Part shown: positions 25,410 through 34,343 of the stretch, in pieces
Layout of the letters: each line of letters begins with the position of its first letter
Numbering within the stretch: the first letter of the stretch is position 1
Origin: BMS3BBIN04 sp964552465
GTDB lineage: Bacteria; Electryoneota; Electryoneia; Electryoneales; Electryoneaceae
DNA: 64,000 bases
Direction of reading: 5' to 3'
Assembly: GCA_964552465.1 (NCBI GenBank)
Contig: CAZKGR010000007.1
Coordinates: 73,517 to 137,516, forward strand
Notes under the pieces: generated by a model
Database searches by the model: none
Told to the model about the DNA's origin: nothing
What the model saw: the letters and a program-made list of their open reading frames with translations, nothing else
Program-made: the position numbers and the translations under genes

Positions 25410-27071
25410 TTACTTCACTGCACGTCTCTTTCTTTCATCTTCCCTAACCGCACGGAGGTAAATCGTATCTCCATCGACGGTGATGGTTGAATCACGGCCT
25501 GGTCGTGGTTCTCGAATAATCACCGGTCGCGAAATTATCCGGTCAGCACGTAACTGCATTCGCATGCTTTCACCTGTAATCGTATCTCCATCGACATAGG
25601 CTCTGATAATTCCCGATCCCAGTGAATCAACTAGCGACACGACTACCCGACTGAGACTCGAATCACCGAGTGTATCACCTGACATTTCATGAATTACAAA
25701 GACTTCTCCTTCAATGTTACCGCGAACCAGATGGATAACAGATTCGCCTTCTCCGGAATACATCAGGATATCTCGATTGGCCAGTGAATCGATTCGTTCG
25801 CCGTTGACGGTATACCAGATGTGAATGGAATCACCGTCGGTCGTATCCGTTTCCACACTGATATAATATTTCCCGGTATCCTCCGGCAGAGCCGCCGGTG
25901 CCGGTTCAGCCGGCGCTGCTGTTTCATCAGGCTCATCGAGTTGTGCTGGGATAGCGTTGGCCGCGGGAGCGGCTGGTGGTTTAGTGTACTCACGGCTGTT
26001 ATCGCTCACAGGATTTGCGAGCAACGCCGTACTGGCGACTAAAATCACTAGAACGGAACTCATCAGGAAAATTGAGTGCTTGGTAGACATCATGGGCCTC
26101 CGGGTGTGAAGCAAATGCTTAATGCGTGGAAGGAGTTGCGATGAATGATGGCTCAGCGCAGCTTCGGCACCGAACAATGAGTGGTGCGAACCAACTCTGG
26201 CCAGAAATTCGGCGTAGGGTAGAGGTGAACTGTATTTACGAATGACCTGTGTGTCACATGTTTGCTCTGCGAGTAACGTGACCCGTCGCGTCAGCAGCCA
26301 GATCATCGCCTGCGGCCAGCAGACAGTTTTCAGAATGGTCAGCAGGAGTTTGGTGAAGGTGTCGCCACGTCGGAAATGTGCGAGCTCGTGCTCAATGGCA
26401 AAGCGGATCTCCTGCTCTGTTCCATTAGTAATCAGGGAATGGGGTACCAGAATCGCGGGCCTGATCCATCCGGCGAGCAGCGGTGAAGGAACGCTGTCGG
26501 ATGTTTTCAAACGCACACGATGCGGAACGGATAGGGAAGAGGTCCACCCGCCAAGTGTCGTAATCTCAAGTTGAGTAGCTTCTCTGACGAAGTAGTTAAT
26601 CCTGACCAGTCCATGTATCAGCCGTATAGCCATCAACGAAACGCCAATCGTATACACCAACAAGACCAGCAGCGGTATCAAGTCGGTGACGGACATCATC
26701 GCCTGCTGCTCGGTAATGGTTTCCAGGACGTAGAAAACGGGTTCTGCGTTCGAAGCAATGTTTGAGGGCTGGATCTCAGAGGTTATCTGCGTTGCTGGCA
26801 TCTGCAAAATTGGCAAGATGTCAGGCTGTACTGTCGGCAGGAGTCGGTGTATCGGCGCAATGAGCTGACTTATCCAAGGTAGAAATGGGGTAATGAGTAG
26901 ACTGACGACAAGGTAGCGGTGCCGTTCCGCTGGATGGACTCGGCTCTGTAACAAACGATCTACCAGCGCAATTACGAGTAGAAAGACTGTGCTTTGCAGG
27001 AGAAACGTGTACAACCATTGCACTCCCGAATGGACGGCGGCAGCGTGGGCAAGGTCAAACAAAGCGTTCAT
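25410..27071 (-). CDS. M56 family metallopeptidase (BlaR1/MecR1-like sensor)
   Basis: 553-residue membrane zinc protease. Three to four N-terminal helices surround a cytosolic gluzincin domain with HELAH (228-232), and a further helix (about 345-362) leads to a periplasmic domain. In BlaR1 a signal activates this domain to inactivate its BlaI repressor. Here the extracytoplasmic part is not a penicillin-binding domain; it is a Pro/Ala-rich linker (PAEPAPAALPED) plus short repeated strands with SGDT and DGDTI turns, so the signal is probably different. The start overlaps the blaI-like stop by 4 nt (ATGA), which indicates coupled translation. Confidence 0.88.
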   Translation of the reverse strand: MNALFDLAHAAAVHSGVQWLYTFLLQSTVFLLVIALVDRLLQSRVHPAERHRYLVVSLLITPFLPWISQLIAPIHRLLPTVQPDILPILQMPATQITSEIQPSNIASNAEPVFYVLETITEQQAMMSVTDLIPLLVLLVYTIGVSLMAIRLIHGLVRINYFVREATQLEITTLGGWTSSLSVPHRVRLKTSDSVPSPLLAGWIRPAILVPHSLITNGTEQEIRFAIEHELAHFRRGDTFTKLLLTILKTVCWPQAMIWLLTRRVTLLAEQTCDTQVIRKYSSPLPYAEFLARVGSHHSLFGAEAALSHHSSQLLPRIKHLLHTRRPMMSTKHSIFLMSSVLVILVASTALLANPVSDNSREYTKPPAAPAANAIPAQLDEPDETAAPAEPAPAALPEDTGKYYISVETDTTDGDSIHIWYTVNGERIDSLANRDILMYSGEGESVIHLVRGNIEGEVFVIHEMSGDTLGDSSLSRVVVSLVDSLGSGIIRAYVDGDTITGESMRMQLRADRIISRPVIIREPRPGRDSTITVDGDTIYLRAVREDERKRRAVK

Positions 27072-27466
27072 GAATGATCCTCCCCGCGTTCATGTGAGTC
27101 CAGCAGCCGTCGTATCTCTTTCAACTCGACATCGCTGACTTTCTCGGAATTGAGCAACGTTGCGACCAGATCTTGCGCGGAACCCTGGAACGCACGCCCG
27201 AGCAGGTCACCAAGCATCTGGTTTCGCGCCTGATCCTGCTGAACAATGGCTCGGTAGTTGAAACCACGTCCGGCCTTCTCCCGTTCAACCTGTTTCTTAT
27301 TCAGCAGTATCGAGAGAATCTTGCGAATTGAACCATCGCTCAAGTCACGATCCTTCCCTGCGAGCACAGTTTGAAGCTCTTCGGTAGTCATCTCGCCATG
27401 ATCCCACAGGATCTGCATGAATTCGAGTTCAACCTGGGTTAGTGTCGGTGTGGTTTTTCTGGCCAT
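27068..27466 (-). CDS. BlaI/MecI/CopY family transcriptional repressor
   Basis: 132-residue winged-helix repressor: LTQVELEFMQILWDHGEMTTEELQ begins the helix-turn-helix, DGSIRKILSILLNKKQVEREK is the recognition region and KAGRGFNYRAIV the wing, with a helical dimerisation C-terminus. It pairs with the overlapping M56 protease, which by family precedent cleaves or inactivates it. Two CGAGAA-N4-TTCTCG palindromes lie just upstream, probably its own operators. Confidence 0.92.
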   Translation of the reverse strand: MARKTTPTLTQVELEFMQILWDHGEMTTEELQTVLAGKDRDLSDGSIRKILSILLNKKQVEREKAGRGFNYRAIVQQDQARNQMLGDLLGRAFQGSAQDLVATLLNSEKVSDVELKEIRRLLDSHERGEDHS

Positions 27467-27487
27467 CGGTTCATCCTTGACGACTAA

Positions 27488-27503
27488 ACGAGAATTCCTT
27501 CTC
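27488..27503. promoter_or_regulatory. putative BlaI-type operator 1
   Basis: Perfect palindrome CGAGAATTCCTTCTCG with 6-bp arms CGAGAA / TTCTCG, 21 bp upstream of the BlaI-like start codon. BlaI-family repressors bind dyads of this size. Confidence 0.75.
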
Positions 27504-27544
27504 GGTTAAGCTAAGTGCGAAATTTGATCCACACAACAGTCTCT

Positions 27545-27560
27545 CGAGAATTCTTTCTCG
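27545..27560. promoter_or_regulatory. putative BlaI-type operator 2
   Basis: CGAGAATTCTTTCTCG has the same 6-bp arms as operator 1, 57 bp away centre to centre. It lies between the blaI-like gene and the divergent sucC, so repression could reach both promoters. Confidence 0.75.
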
Positions 27561-27711
27561 GTATACTCTCCGAGGTAATGAAGGTTCCTTGTATTCTCAA
27601 AGAATCCACGTTGATTCCGCTCTGGTCTCCTTGCATTCTCCGCCCATCTGATGTAGTCTCAGCGGAACGTGAAACAGGCTTTTCAGCGTTGTCTCAAACG
27701 CGAGGGACTCA

Positions 27712-28884
27712 ATGAAGATTCATGAGTATCAGGCGAAGGAACTCCTTCGTCAGTACGGTGTCCCGGTACCGGATGGTAAGGTTGCCGTGACTCCGGACGA
27801 GGTGGAACAGATTGCCCGCGATTTTGGCGGTGTGACTGTGGTCAAGGCTCAGATTCATGCGGGTGGACGTGGTAAGGGCGGCGGCGTGAAAGTCGTTAAG
27901 ACGCCCGAGGAAGCGCGTGCGGCAGGCGAGGCGATTCTCGGCATGCAGCTCGTCACTCATCAGACCGGTCCGGAAGGGCAGAAGGTGAAAAAGGTGTGGG
28001 TGGAGAAGGGCTCCAACATTGCGCAGGAGTTCTACGCCGGCCTCACCCTCGACCGTGAAAAGGTGCGTGACACCTTCATGGTCAGCACCGAAGGCGGCAT
28101 GGAGATCGAAAAGGTCGCGGCGGAAACCCCGGAGAAGATCGTCAAGGCAGCGATTGATCCGGCGTTCGGATTGCAGTCATACGAAGCGACGCGGCTGGCG
28201 TTCGCGTTGGGCCTCGAAGGCAAGGCTGTGCGCAAGGCTGCCGGTTTCTTCATGAGCCTGTACAAGGCGTACACGGAATCAGACGCTTCCCTTGCCGAGA
28301 TCAACCCGCTCGTGTTGACCGAAGAGGGCGACATCATCGCGGTGGATGCCAAGATCAACTTCGACGACAACGCGATGTATCGTCACAAGGACATCGCCGC
28401 CTGGCGTGACTTGGACGAAGAGGACGCCGCGGAAGTCGAAGCCAGCAAGTTCGATCTCAATTTCATCAAGCTTGACGGCAATGTCGGCTGCATGGTCAAT
28501 GGTGCTGGATTGGCAATGGCGACGATGGACATCATCAAGTTCAGCGGCGGCGAACCAGCAAACTTCCTCGATGTTGGCGGTGGAGCGAATGCGGAATCGG
28601 TCCGCAACGCATTTCGCATCATCCTCAAGGATAAGAACGTCAAAGCCGTGCTGATCAACATCTTCGGCGGGATTGTACGCTGTGATCGTGTCGCGCAGGG
28701 CATCATCGACGCGCTCGGCGGTGACGATGTCGAGGTGAATGTCCCGGTGGTCGTACGCCTCGAGGGTACCAACGCCGAACAGGCGGCTGACATGCTGAAC
28801 AACGCGCCGCTCGAGTTCATCGTGGCGAACAGTTTGAAGGACGGCGCCGAAAAGGTCGTCGCAGCCGCGAAGGAGGTGGCCTGA
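27712..28884 (+). CDS. sucC: ADP-forming succinate-CoA ligase, beta subunit
   Basis: Beta subunit of succinyl-CoA synthetase, 390 residues, full length. It interconverts succinyl-CoA and succinate with NDP phosphorylation in the TCA cycle. The ATP-grasp domain opens MKIHEYQAKELLRQYGVPVP, with VVKAQIHAGGRGKGGGVK binding nucleotide. SLAEINPLVLTEEG and FLDVGGGANAESV mark the C-terminal domain. GAGGGA precedes the ATG. The stop overlaps sucD by one base (TGATG), giving a tight two-gene unit. Confidence 0.97.
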   Translation: MKIHEYQAKELLRQYGVPVPDGKVAVTPDEVEQIARDFGGVTVVKAQIHAGGRGKGGGVKVVKTPEEARAAGEAILGMQLVTHQTGPEGQKVKKVWVEKGSNIAQEFYAGLTLDREKVRDTFMVSTEGGMEIEKVAAETPEKIVKAAIDPAFGLQSYEATRLAFALGLEGKAVRKAAGFFMSLYKAYTESDASLAEINPLVLTEEGDIIAVDAKINFDDNAMYRHKDIAAWRDLDEEDAAEVEASKFDLNFIKLDGNVGCMVNGAGLAMATMDIIKFSGGEPANFLDVGGGANAESVRNAFRIILKDKNVKAVLINIFGGIVRCDRVAQGIIDALGGDDVEVNVPVVVRLEGTNAEQAADMLNNAPLEFIVANSLKDGAEKVVAAAKEVA

Positions 28885-29756
28885 TGTCGATTCTCGTAAA
28901 TAAAGATACGCGCGTGGTGGTGCAGGGCATCACCGGCGGTGAAGGAACATTCCACGCGACGCAGATGATCGAGTACGGGACGAATGTCGTTTCGGGCGTG
29001 ACGCCGGGCAAGGGTGGCACGATGCACCTCGACCGTCCGGTGTTCAACAGCGTCTCCGAAGCGGTTGAAGAGACGGGCGCAAATTGCTCGGTAATCTTCG
29101 TTCCGCCACCGTTCGCTGCGGACGGGATCATGGAAGCTGTCGATGCTGGTGTCGATCTGGTCATCTGCATCACGGAAGGCATTCCGGCAGCGTCAATGCT
29201 CAAGGTCCATCGCAAGCTCGAGCTGTCAAAGACACGGCTTGTTGGTCCGAACTGCCCGGGCGTGATCACACCGGGTCAGGCCAAGGTCGGCATTATGCCG
29301 GGCTTCATCCACAAGCCGGGCAGCATTGGTTTGATCAGCCGCTCCGGAACGTTGACCTACGAAGCCGTGCACCAGCTTGTAGAAGCTGGTTTCGGCCAGT
29401 CTACCGCACTCGGTATTGGCGGTGACCCAATCATCGGCACGAATTTCGTTGACGCGCTCAAGCTGTTCAAGGACGATCCAGAGACAGAAGGTGTCGTCTT
29501 GATCGGTGAGATCGGCGGCAACGCTGAGGAGTTGGCTGCCGAGTACATCAAGCAGAACTTCAACAAGCCGGTGGTTTCGTTCATCGCTGGTGCGACTGCC
29601 CCTCCGGGACGTCGCATGGGCCATGCTGGTGCGATCATTTCCGGCGGCAAAGGCACGGCGTCTGACAAGAAGGCGGCGTTGAAAGCGGCGGGAATTCACG
29701 TTTCCGACACGCCGGCCCTCATCGGCCAGACGATGAAAGAAGCGTTGGGTCGATAG
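28884..29756 (+). CDS. sucD: succinate-CoA ligase, alpha subunit
   Basis: Alpha subunit of succinyl-CoA synthetase, 290 residues. The CoA-binding Rossmann domain starts VNKDTRVVVQGITGGEGTFH, GPNCPGVITPGQAKVGIMPG follows, and the phosphorylated active-site histidine is in GHAGAIISGGKGTA near the C-terminus. It forms the ligase with SucC and is translationally coupled to it. Confidence 0.97.
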   Translation: MSILVNKDTRVVVQGITGGEGTFHATQMIEYGTNVVSGVTPGKGGTMHLDRPVFNSVSEAVEETGANCSVIFVPPPFAADGIMEAVDAGVDLVICITEGIPAASMLKVHRKLELSKTRLVGPNCPGVITPGQAKVGIMPGFIHKPGSIGLISRSGTLTYEAVHQLVEAGFGQSTALGIGGDPIIGTNFVDALKLFKDDPETEGVVLIGEIGGNAEELAAEYIKQNFNKPVVSFIAGATAPPGRRMGHAGAIISGGKGTASDKKAALKAAGIHVSDTPALIGQTMKEALGR

Positions 29757-29860
29757 TCAGGTTACCAGTCTGATTGCTCACGGGGATGCCGGAAGGTGTC
29801 CCCGTTTTGTGTTGTGAACGCGTATATTCACGGCGACCGGGTGTTGATCATGGAGTGCAG

Positions 29861-30688
29861 ATGAGTGGTAAGGCTGGAAAGATATTCTGGGACCTCGAAC
29901 GGTTCGGGTTGCCGCCGACGGACAAGTTCCGCCGTCGTCTGAATCCGCCGAAAGGCGCGCACGCCGTATTTGCGGTGAGCATGCCGAAGTCGGGTACGCA
30001 TCTGCTCGAACGGGCGCTGGTGCTGCATCCGTGGTTCTACCGCAAGCTGACCGGCACGGTCAACCAGTCGAAGGTCGATGTCAAGGGCGTGGGCGGCTAC
30101 TTGCGCAGGTTGAAGGGCGGCCAGTTCCTGATGGCGCACGTGCATCATTCGCCCGAGGTCGCAGCGGCGGTTAAGGCTGAGGGGATGAAGCTGCTGATCC
30201 AGGTGCGTGACCCGCGGGACGCGTTACTCTCCGGGATCAAGTTCAATCTGAAGCGGATGAAAGGCCAGTTCGCTCACGATCTGGCGAAGATGGACTCGTT
30301 CGAGGACCAGTGTCGCGCGTTCTTTCACGGTAACGGCGCGCCGGGCTTCGTCCCACTCAAGGAACGCTACGAGAAGTATCGCCCGTGGCTGAAGGAAAGT
30401 ATCGTCGTGGTGCGCTTCGAGGATCTGGTCGGCGAGCAGGGCGGGGGTGATCGTCAGGCGCAGCTGAAACTGTTGAGCGAGATGTTCGAGCATTTAGACG
30501 CGCCGTGGACGGACAAGCTGGTCGAGCAGATCGCGGACGGCGTTTTCTCAGACAAGAGCCCGACATTCAGCAAAGGTATGATCGGGACATGGAAGGAGAA
30601 GCTGCCCGAATCGATGAAGGACGAGTTCAAGCAGCACGCGCAGGAGTGGCTGGTCGAGTTCGGTTACGAGACCGACGATAACTGGTAA
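29861..30688 (+). CDS. sulfotransferase domain protein
   Basis: 275-residue P-loop sulfotransferase, transferring sulfate from PAPS to an acceptor hydroxyl or amine. The 5'-phosphosulfate-binding loop is VSMPKSGTHLLERAL (about 44-58), the 3'-phosphate region is VRDPRDALLSGIKF (about 118-131), and a dimerisation-like KGMIGTWKEKLP lies near 245. The ATG at 29861 has GGAG 5 nt upstream; an earlier in-frame ATG at 29774 would add 29 residues without homology. It follows sucD by 104 bp and ends at a strong terminator. The acceptor is unknown; surface polysaccharide or lipid is plausible. Confidence 0.85.
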   Translation: MSGKAGKIFWDLERFGLPPTDKFRRRLNPPKGAHAVFAVSMPKSGTHLLERALVLHPWFYRKLTGTVNQSKVDVKGVGGYLRRLKGGQFLMAHVHHSPEVAAAVKAEGMKLLIQVRDPRDALLSGIKFNLKRMKGQFAHDLAKMDSFEDQCRAFFHGNGAPGFVPLKERYEKYRPWLKESIVVVRFEDLVGEQGGGDRQAQLKLLSEMFEHLDAPWTDKLVEQIADGVFSDKSPTFSKGMIGTWKEKLPESMKDEFKQHAQEWLVEFGYETDDNW

Positions 30689-30690
30689 GT

Positions 30691-30720
30691 GTTTGCCCGT
30701 ACTTGCTTGCAAGTGCGGAT
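30691..30720. repeat. GTTTGCCC...GCTTGC palindrome
   Basis: GTTTGCCCGTACTTGC then TTGCAAGTGCGGAT, arms ACTTGC / GCAAGT plus CCG / CGG. It is the closest relative of the inverted copy at 41449-41478. It lies directly after the sulfotransferase stop. Confidence 0.7.
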
Positions 30721-30743
30721 TGTCGCGATCTGCAAATTACGTG

Positions 30744-30775
30744 AAAACGCCGGGATCATGTGATCTCGGCGTTTT
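30744..30775. terminator. intrinsic terminator, bidirectional
   Basis: Fifteen-bp arms AAAACGCCGGGATCA / TGATCTCGGCGTTTT (one mismatch) with a TG loop and T4 end. It closes the sucCD-sulfotransferase unit and can serve the opposing lysozyme-like gene. Confidence 0.9.
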
Positions 30776-30846
30776 GACTCGGTCCCGGATTTCAGGGCCG
30801 AGCGGCCTGTTACGCAATTACAATCTAATCAGAAGTGGCATTTCGA

Positions 30847-31416
30847 TCAAATCATCCGCACACGTTTAAACCAGCCGCGCGCATATTTTTCCTGAACTGG
30901 ACTCTTCTGCATGAGCTTGATATAGTGCATGCCCTGGAGCACGTTCATCACATTGAACAGAGATGTTTCATCCTTGACGAGAGCAGCGTTAAGCGCTTTC
31001 AATGTGTTCGTGCCAAAGTCACCATCTTCCAGAATCTCATCCCAACTTGTCCGATTCCGGTTGAGCAGATTGACAGCTTCCTGTAGAAACCGAACCGCGC
31101 GGGCAACTCCCATATTCACGCCTGAGTCAAACAGTTCGACTGCGATGGCTTGCGAGCTGATCTCGTCGCCGCGGAACGGATTCCAGTAGTGCGCCTTGTA
31201 GAACTGCTCTACGTTTGCAGCTAGAGCCTGGTCGTCAATGTTTGCAGGGAAGTTTGCGTCTTGTTTGTGATTGTCAATCTTTTCCCACCCCGACCAATCC
31301 GGATGATGAACTCGGGAGATACCACGGTAGGTTTCTCCACCTCGGTCGTCTGGATCATCAACATAGCCACCTTCATGAGTCATGGTGACATCAAATGCCT
31401 GCTTGAATTGTGCCAC
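30847..31416 (-). CDS. GH108-type lysozyme/secretion activator-like protein
   Basis: 190-residue peptidoglycan hydrolase candidate. VTMTHEGGYVDDPDDRGGETYRGISR carries the E-G-G-Y motif with the presumed catalytic glutamate of glycosyl hydrolase family 108, and a PG-binding-3-like C-terminus (ELFDSGVNMGVARAVRFLQEAVN) follows. Start: GTG at 31416 with GGAGG just upstream; the frame is open to 31539 but that part contains the clpC terminator. No signal peptide is seen, so export or phage-like holin dependence is unclear. Confidence 0.78.
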   Translation of the reverse strand: MAQFKQAFDVTMTHEGGYVDDPDDRGGETYRGISRVHHPDWSGWEKIDNHKQDANFPANIDDQALAANVEQFYKAHYWNPFRGDEISSQAIAVELFDSGVNMGVARAVRFLQEAVNLLNRNRTSWDEILEDGDFGTNTLKALNAALVKDETSLFNVMNVLQGMHYIKLMQKSPVQEKYARGWFKRVRMI

Positions 31417-31490
31417 ACTTCCTCCATGCGTTACCCAGGCTGAGGACTGGTATTTACCGGAAGAGCATAAGTTAGGCATCGTGCCAACAA

Positions 31491-31521
31491 AAAACACCGG
31501 AATCAAAGATTCCGGCGTTTG
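31491..31521 (-). terminator. intrinsic terminator after clpC
   Basis: Arms CCGGAATC / GATTCCGG with an AAA loop, extended by AAC/GTT. Read on the minus strand it ends in TTTTTTG. It lies 26 bp past the clpC stop. Confidence 0.88.
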
Positions 31522-31547
31522 AATAGTACAGTTACACAAGCTGCCAT

Positions 31548-34136
31548 CTAGGTCTGAGCACTTGTGGATTCAGATGATTCTCCAGCTTCAGCGGTAGCAG
31601 CAGGTTTATCCTTGTCGCTCTTTTTACTCTTGCTTTTCCCTTTGCCCTTACCCTTGCCGTTGGTTTGGGTGGCAAGCAGGGCTTTCTTTTCTGACTTGAA
31701 CGTCAGCTCATCGTCGCCCACCTCGACATGCACCAGGTCGCCATCTTCAATGCTACCCTTGAGCATCTCCTCGGCAAGCGGATCTTCGAGGTGCCGTTCA
31801 ACTGCGCGGCGGAGAACACGTGCGCCTGTGTGCACATCAAAACCCTTGTCAGCGATGAAATCTTTGGCGTTGTCGCTCAACTTCAGTTCGATCCTGCGTT
31901 CTGTGAGCCGACGGTTGATATCTTCCAGATATATATCCTCAATCTTCATGATGTGTTCGCGTTCGAGATGATGGAAAACGATGGTCTCATCAATCCGATT
32001 AAGGAACTCCGGACGGAACTGATCCTTGAGCGTCTTCATCATCCGTTCTTTCATCGCGGCATATTCTTGCTGAGTCTTGCTCTTGCCATCGCCGCCAGCA
32101 AAGCCGATTGAACCCTTGCCCGCTTCACGGCTGCCAGAATTTGACGTCATGATGATGACTGTGTTTCGGAAGTCGACTTTACGGCGCGAACCATCGGTTA
32201 ATTCGCCGTTGTCGAGCACCTGCAGCATCATGTTGAAAACATCCGGGTGCGCCTTTTCGACCTCATCAAAGAGAACGACGCTGTATGGCTTGCGACGGAC
32301 CCGTTCTGAAAGCTGTCCGCCTTCATCATAGCCGACATAGCCCGGAGGTGCCCCGATCAGTCGGCTGACATTGAACTTCTCCATGTATTCGGACATGTCC
32401 ACGCGGACAATTGCCTGACGGTCGCCGAACAGGTGTTCGGCAAGTACGTTCGCGAGTTCAGTTTTGCCGACACCGGTTGGTCCGAGGAAGATGAAGCTTC
32501 CGATAGGTCGATTCGGATTTTTGAGACCAGTACGGCTGCGTCGAATCGCTTTCACCAGCTCGCGGATAGCTTCGTCCTGGCCGACAATGCTCTTTTTCAG
32601 CAGGTCGCGCATTTTGAGCAGACGTTGTCCCTCGCTGACCGCTACACGGTTGACCGGAATGCCAGTCATCATGCTTACGATACCGGCGATATCTTCGGTT
32701 GTTGCCACGATCTTGTCATTCGACTCGTTGCTTTCCCACTCAGCACGTGCCGCTGTAAGCTCATCCTCGAGTTTACGTTTCTCATCACGCAGCTCGGCAG
32801 CTTTCTCGTATTCCTGTTTCTTGACGAGGTCATCTTTCTTGCGCTGCAAGGCTTCGACTTTCGATCCCAATTCGACGATATGTTCCGGGATGACCAGATT
32901 TTGCAGACGCAGACGGCTCCCAGTTTCGTCGAGGACATCTATCGCCTTATCCGGCAGGAATCGGTCGGAGATATATCGGTCGGATAGCAACACGGACTGA
33001 CGGAGGCATTCCTGGTCGAACAGGACTCCGTGGTGCTCTTCGTAATTCGTCTTCAGTCCCTGCAGTATTTCGATGGTTTCATCAACACTTGGTGGATCGA
33101 CCATCAACTTCTGGAATCGGCGTTCGAGAGCGCCGTCTTTCTCAATGTTCTCACGATATTCATTCAATGTAGTCGCGCCGATGCACTGCAGTTCGCCACG
33201 TGCGAGCGCGGGTTTGAACATGTTCGATGCGTCCAACGAGCCGGAAGCTGATCCGGCACCGACGATGGTGTGCAGTTCGTCGATGAAGATGATCACGTCC
33301 GGATTCTTCTCGATCTCAGCGAGTACGGATTTCACCCGTTCCTCGAACTGGCCACGGTATTTGGTACCTGCGACCATCGAACCGATATCCAGCGCGATCA
33401 CTCGCTTGTTGAACAACGCGGGTGATACTTTCTGGTTGATGATTCGCAATGCCAGCCCTTCCACGATGGCGGTTTTCCCGACACCGGGTTCCCCAATCAA
33501 CACTGGATTATTTTTCTTTCTACGTGACAGGATTTGTGCAACCCGTTCAATTTCCAAGTCGCGACCGATGATCGGATCCAATCGACTTTCGCGAGCCAGC
33601 TGGGTGAGGTCACGTCCGAAGTGATCGAGAACCGGGGTCTTCTTTTTGCCACTGGCGGGCCGTTGGCTTGCTGCCCCGGATTCGCCAGATTCAGGGCTTT
33701 CCTGTGAACTCATATTGTCAAACTCCGCTTTCAGAGTCTCGTAGCTGACGTTATAGTTGGAGAGGATTTGAGCGGGCAACCCGTCCTCATCCTTCACAAG
33801 TGCGAGCAACAGGTGTTCGGTTCCAATCTGTTCGCTGGCGTACTGTTTTCCCTCGATATATGAAACCTTGAGTGCTTTTTCTGCGGCTTTGCTGAATGGA
33901 ATATTTCCCAGCTTCATTGTGGCGGCAGGGGACACGATGGCTTCCTCGACACTCTCGCGAATTTCATCGAGATCAACGCCGAGGTTCATTAAACCTTGTG
34001 ATGCCGAACAGTCTTTCATCTGGAGGAGACCAAGCAGAAGGTGCTCCGTCCCGATGGCATCATGGCCGAGACGGATGGCTTCCTCACGGGAATGTTGAAT
34101 GGCTTGCTGCACCTGATATGAGAATTTGTTCATCAT
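31548..34136 (-). CDS. clpC: ATP-dependent Clp protease ATP-binding subunit ClpC
   Basis: AAA+ unfoldase of 862 residues that delivers substrates to ClpP. Order: double Clp-N repeat (1-145), a Ser/Pro linker, AAA-1 with Walker A GEPGVGKTAIVEG, a UVR-type middle domain (KKDDLVKKQEYEKAAELRDEK), AAA-2 with GPTGVGKTELANVL, and a ClpB-D2-small domain. The UVR motif and lack of a long M-domain make it ClpC, not ClpB. An unusual Lys/Gly-rich tail (GKGKGKGKSKSKKSDKDK) followed by a Ser/Glu-rich end adds about 50 residues to the family norm. Monocistronic by context. Confidence 0.95.
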   Translation of the reverse strand: MMNKFSYQVQQAIQHSREEAIRLGHDAIGTEHLLLGLLQMKDCSASQGLMNLGVDLDEIRESVEEAIVSPAATMKLGNIPFSKAAEKALKVSYIEGKQYASEQIGTEHLLLALVKDEDGLPAQILSNYNVSYETLKAEFDNMSSQESPESGESGAASQRPASGKKKTPVLDHFGRDLTQLARESRLDPIIGRDLEIERVAQILSRRKKNNPVLIGEPGVGKTAIVEGLALRIINQKVSPALFNKRVIALDIGSMVAGTKYRGQFEERVKSVLAEIEKNPDVIIFIDELHTIVGAGSASGSLDASNMFKPALARGELQCIGATTLNEYRENIEKDGALERRFQKLMVDPPSVDETIEILQGLKTNYEEHHGVLFDQECLRQSVLLSDRYISDRFLPDKAIDVLDETGSRLRLQNLVIPEHIVELGSKVEALQRKKDDLVKKQEYEKAAELRDEKRKLEDELTAARAEWESNESNDKIVATTEDIAGIVSMMTGIPVNRVAVSEGQRLLKMRDLLKKSIVGQDEAIRELVKAIRRSRTGLKNPNRPIGSFIFLGPTGVGKTELANVLAEHLFGDRQAIVRVDMSEYMEKFNVSRLIGAPPGYVGYDEGGQLSERVRRKPYSVVLFDEVEKAHPDVFNMMLQVLDNGELTDGSRRKVDFRNTVIIMTSNSGSREAGKGSIGFAGGDGKSKTQQEYAAMKERMMKTLKDQFRPEFLNRIDETIVFHHLEREHIMKIEDIYLEDINRRLTERRIELKLSDNAKDFIADKGFDVHTGARVLRRAVERHLEDPLAEEMLKGSIEDGDLVHVEVGDDELTFKSEKKALLATQTNGKGKGKGKSKSKKSDKDKPAATAEAGESSESTSAQT

Positions 34137-34343
34137 GCTTGTAATCCGATCTGAATCGTCTATGCTTGCTGGGAATTCAACCCATCATATTCAATATACC
34201 CTGATGAAATCCGATATAGCTCTACCTGGGTTAACTGAAAGATGGGCTCGTGATCAAGGGAACTGAGTGCTCCGGATCAACCTGACGTGCTCCTGGTGCC
34301 TGTGCATCAGGGTATCACGCGGGATACGGTTCCCGTAATTCTT

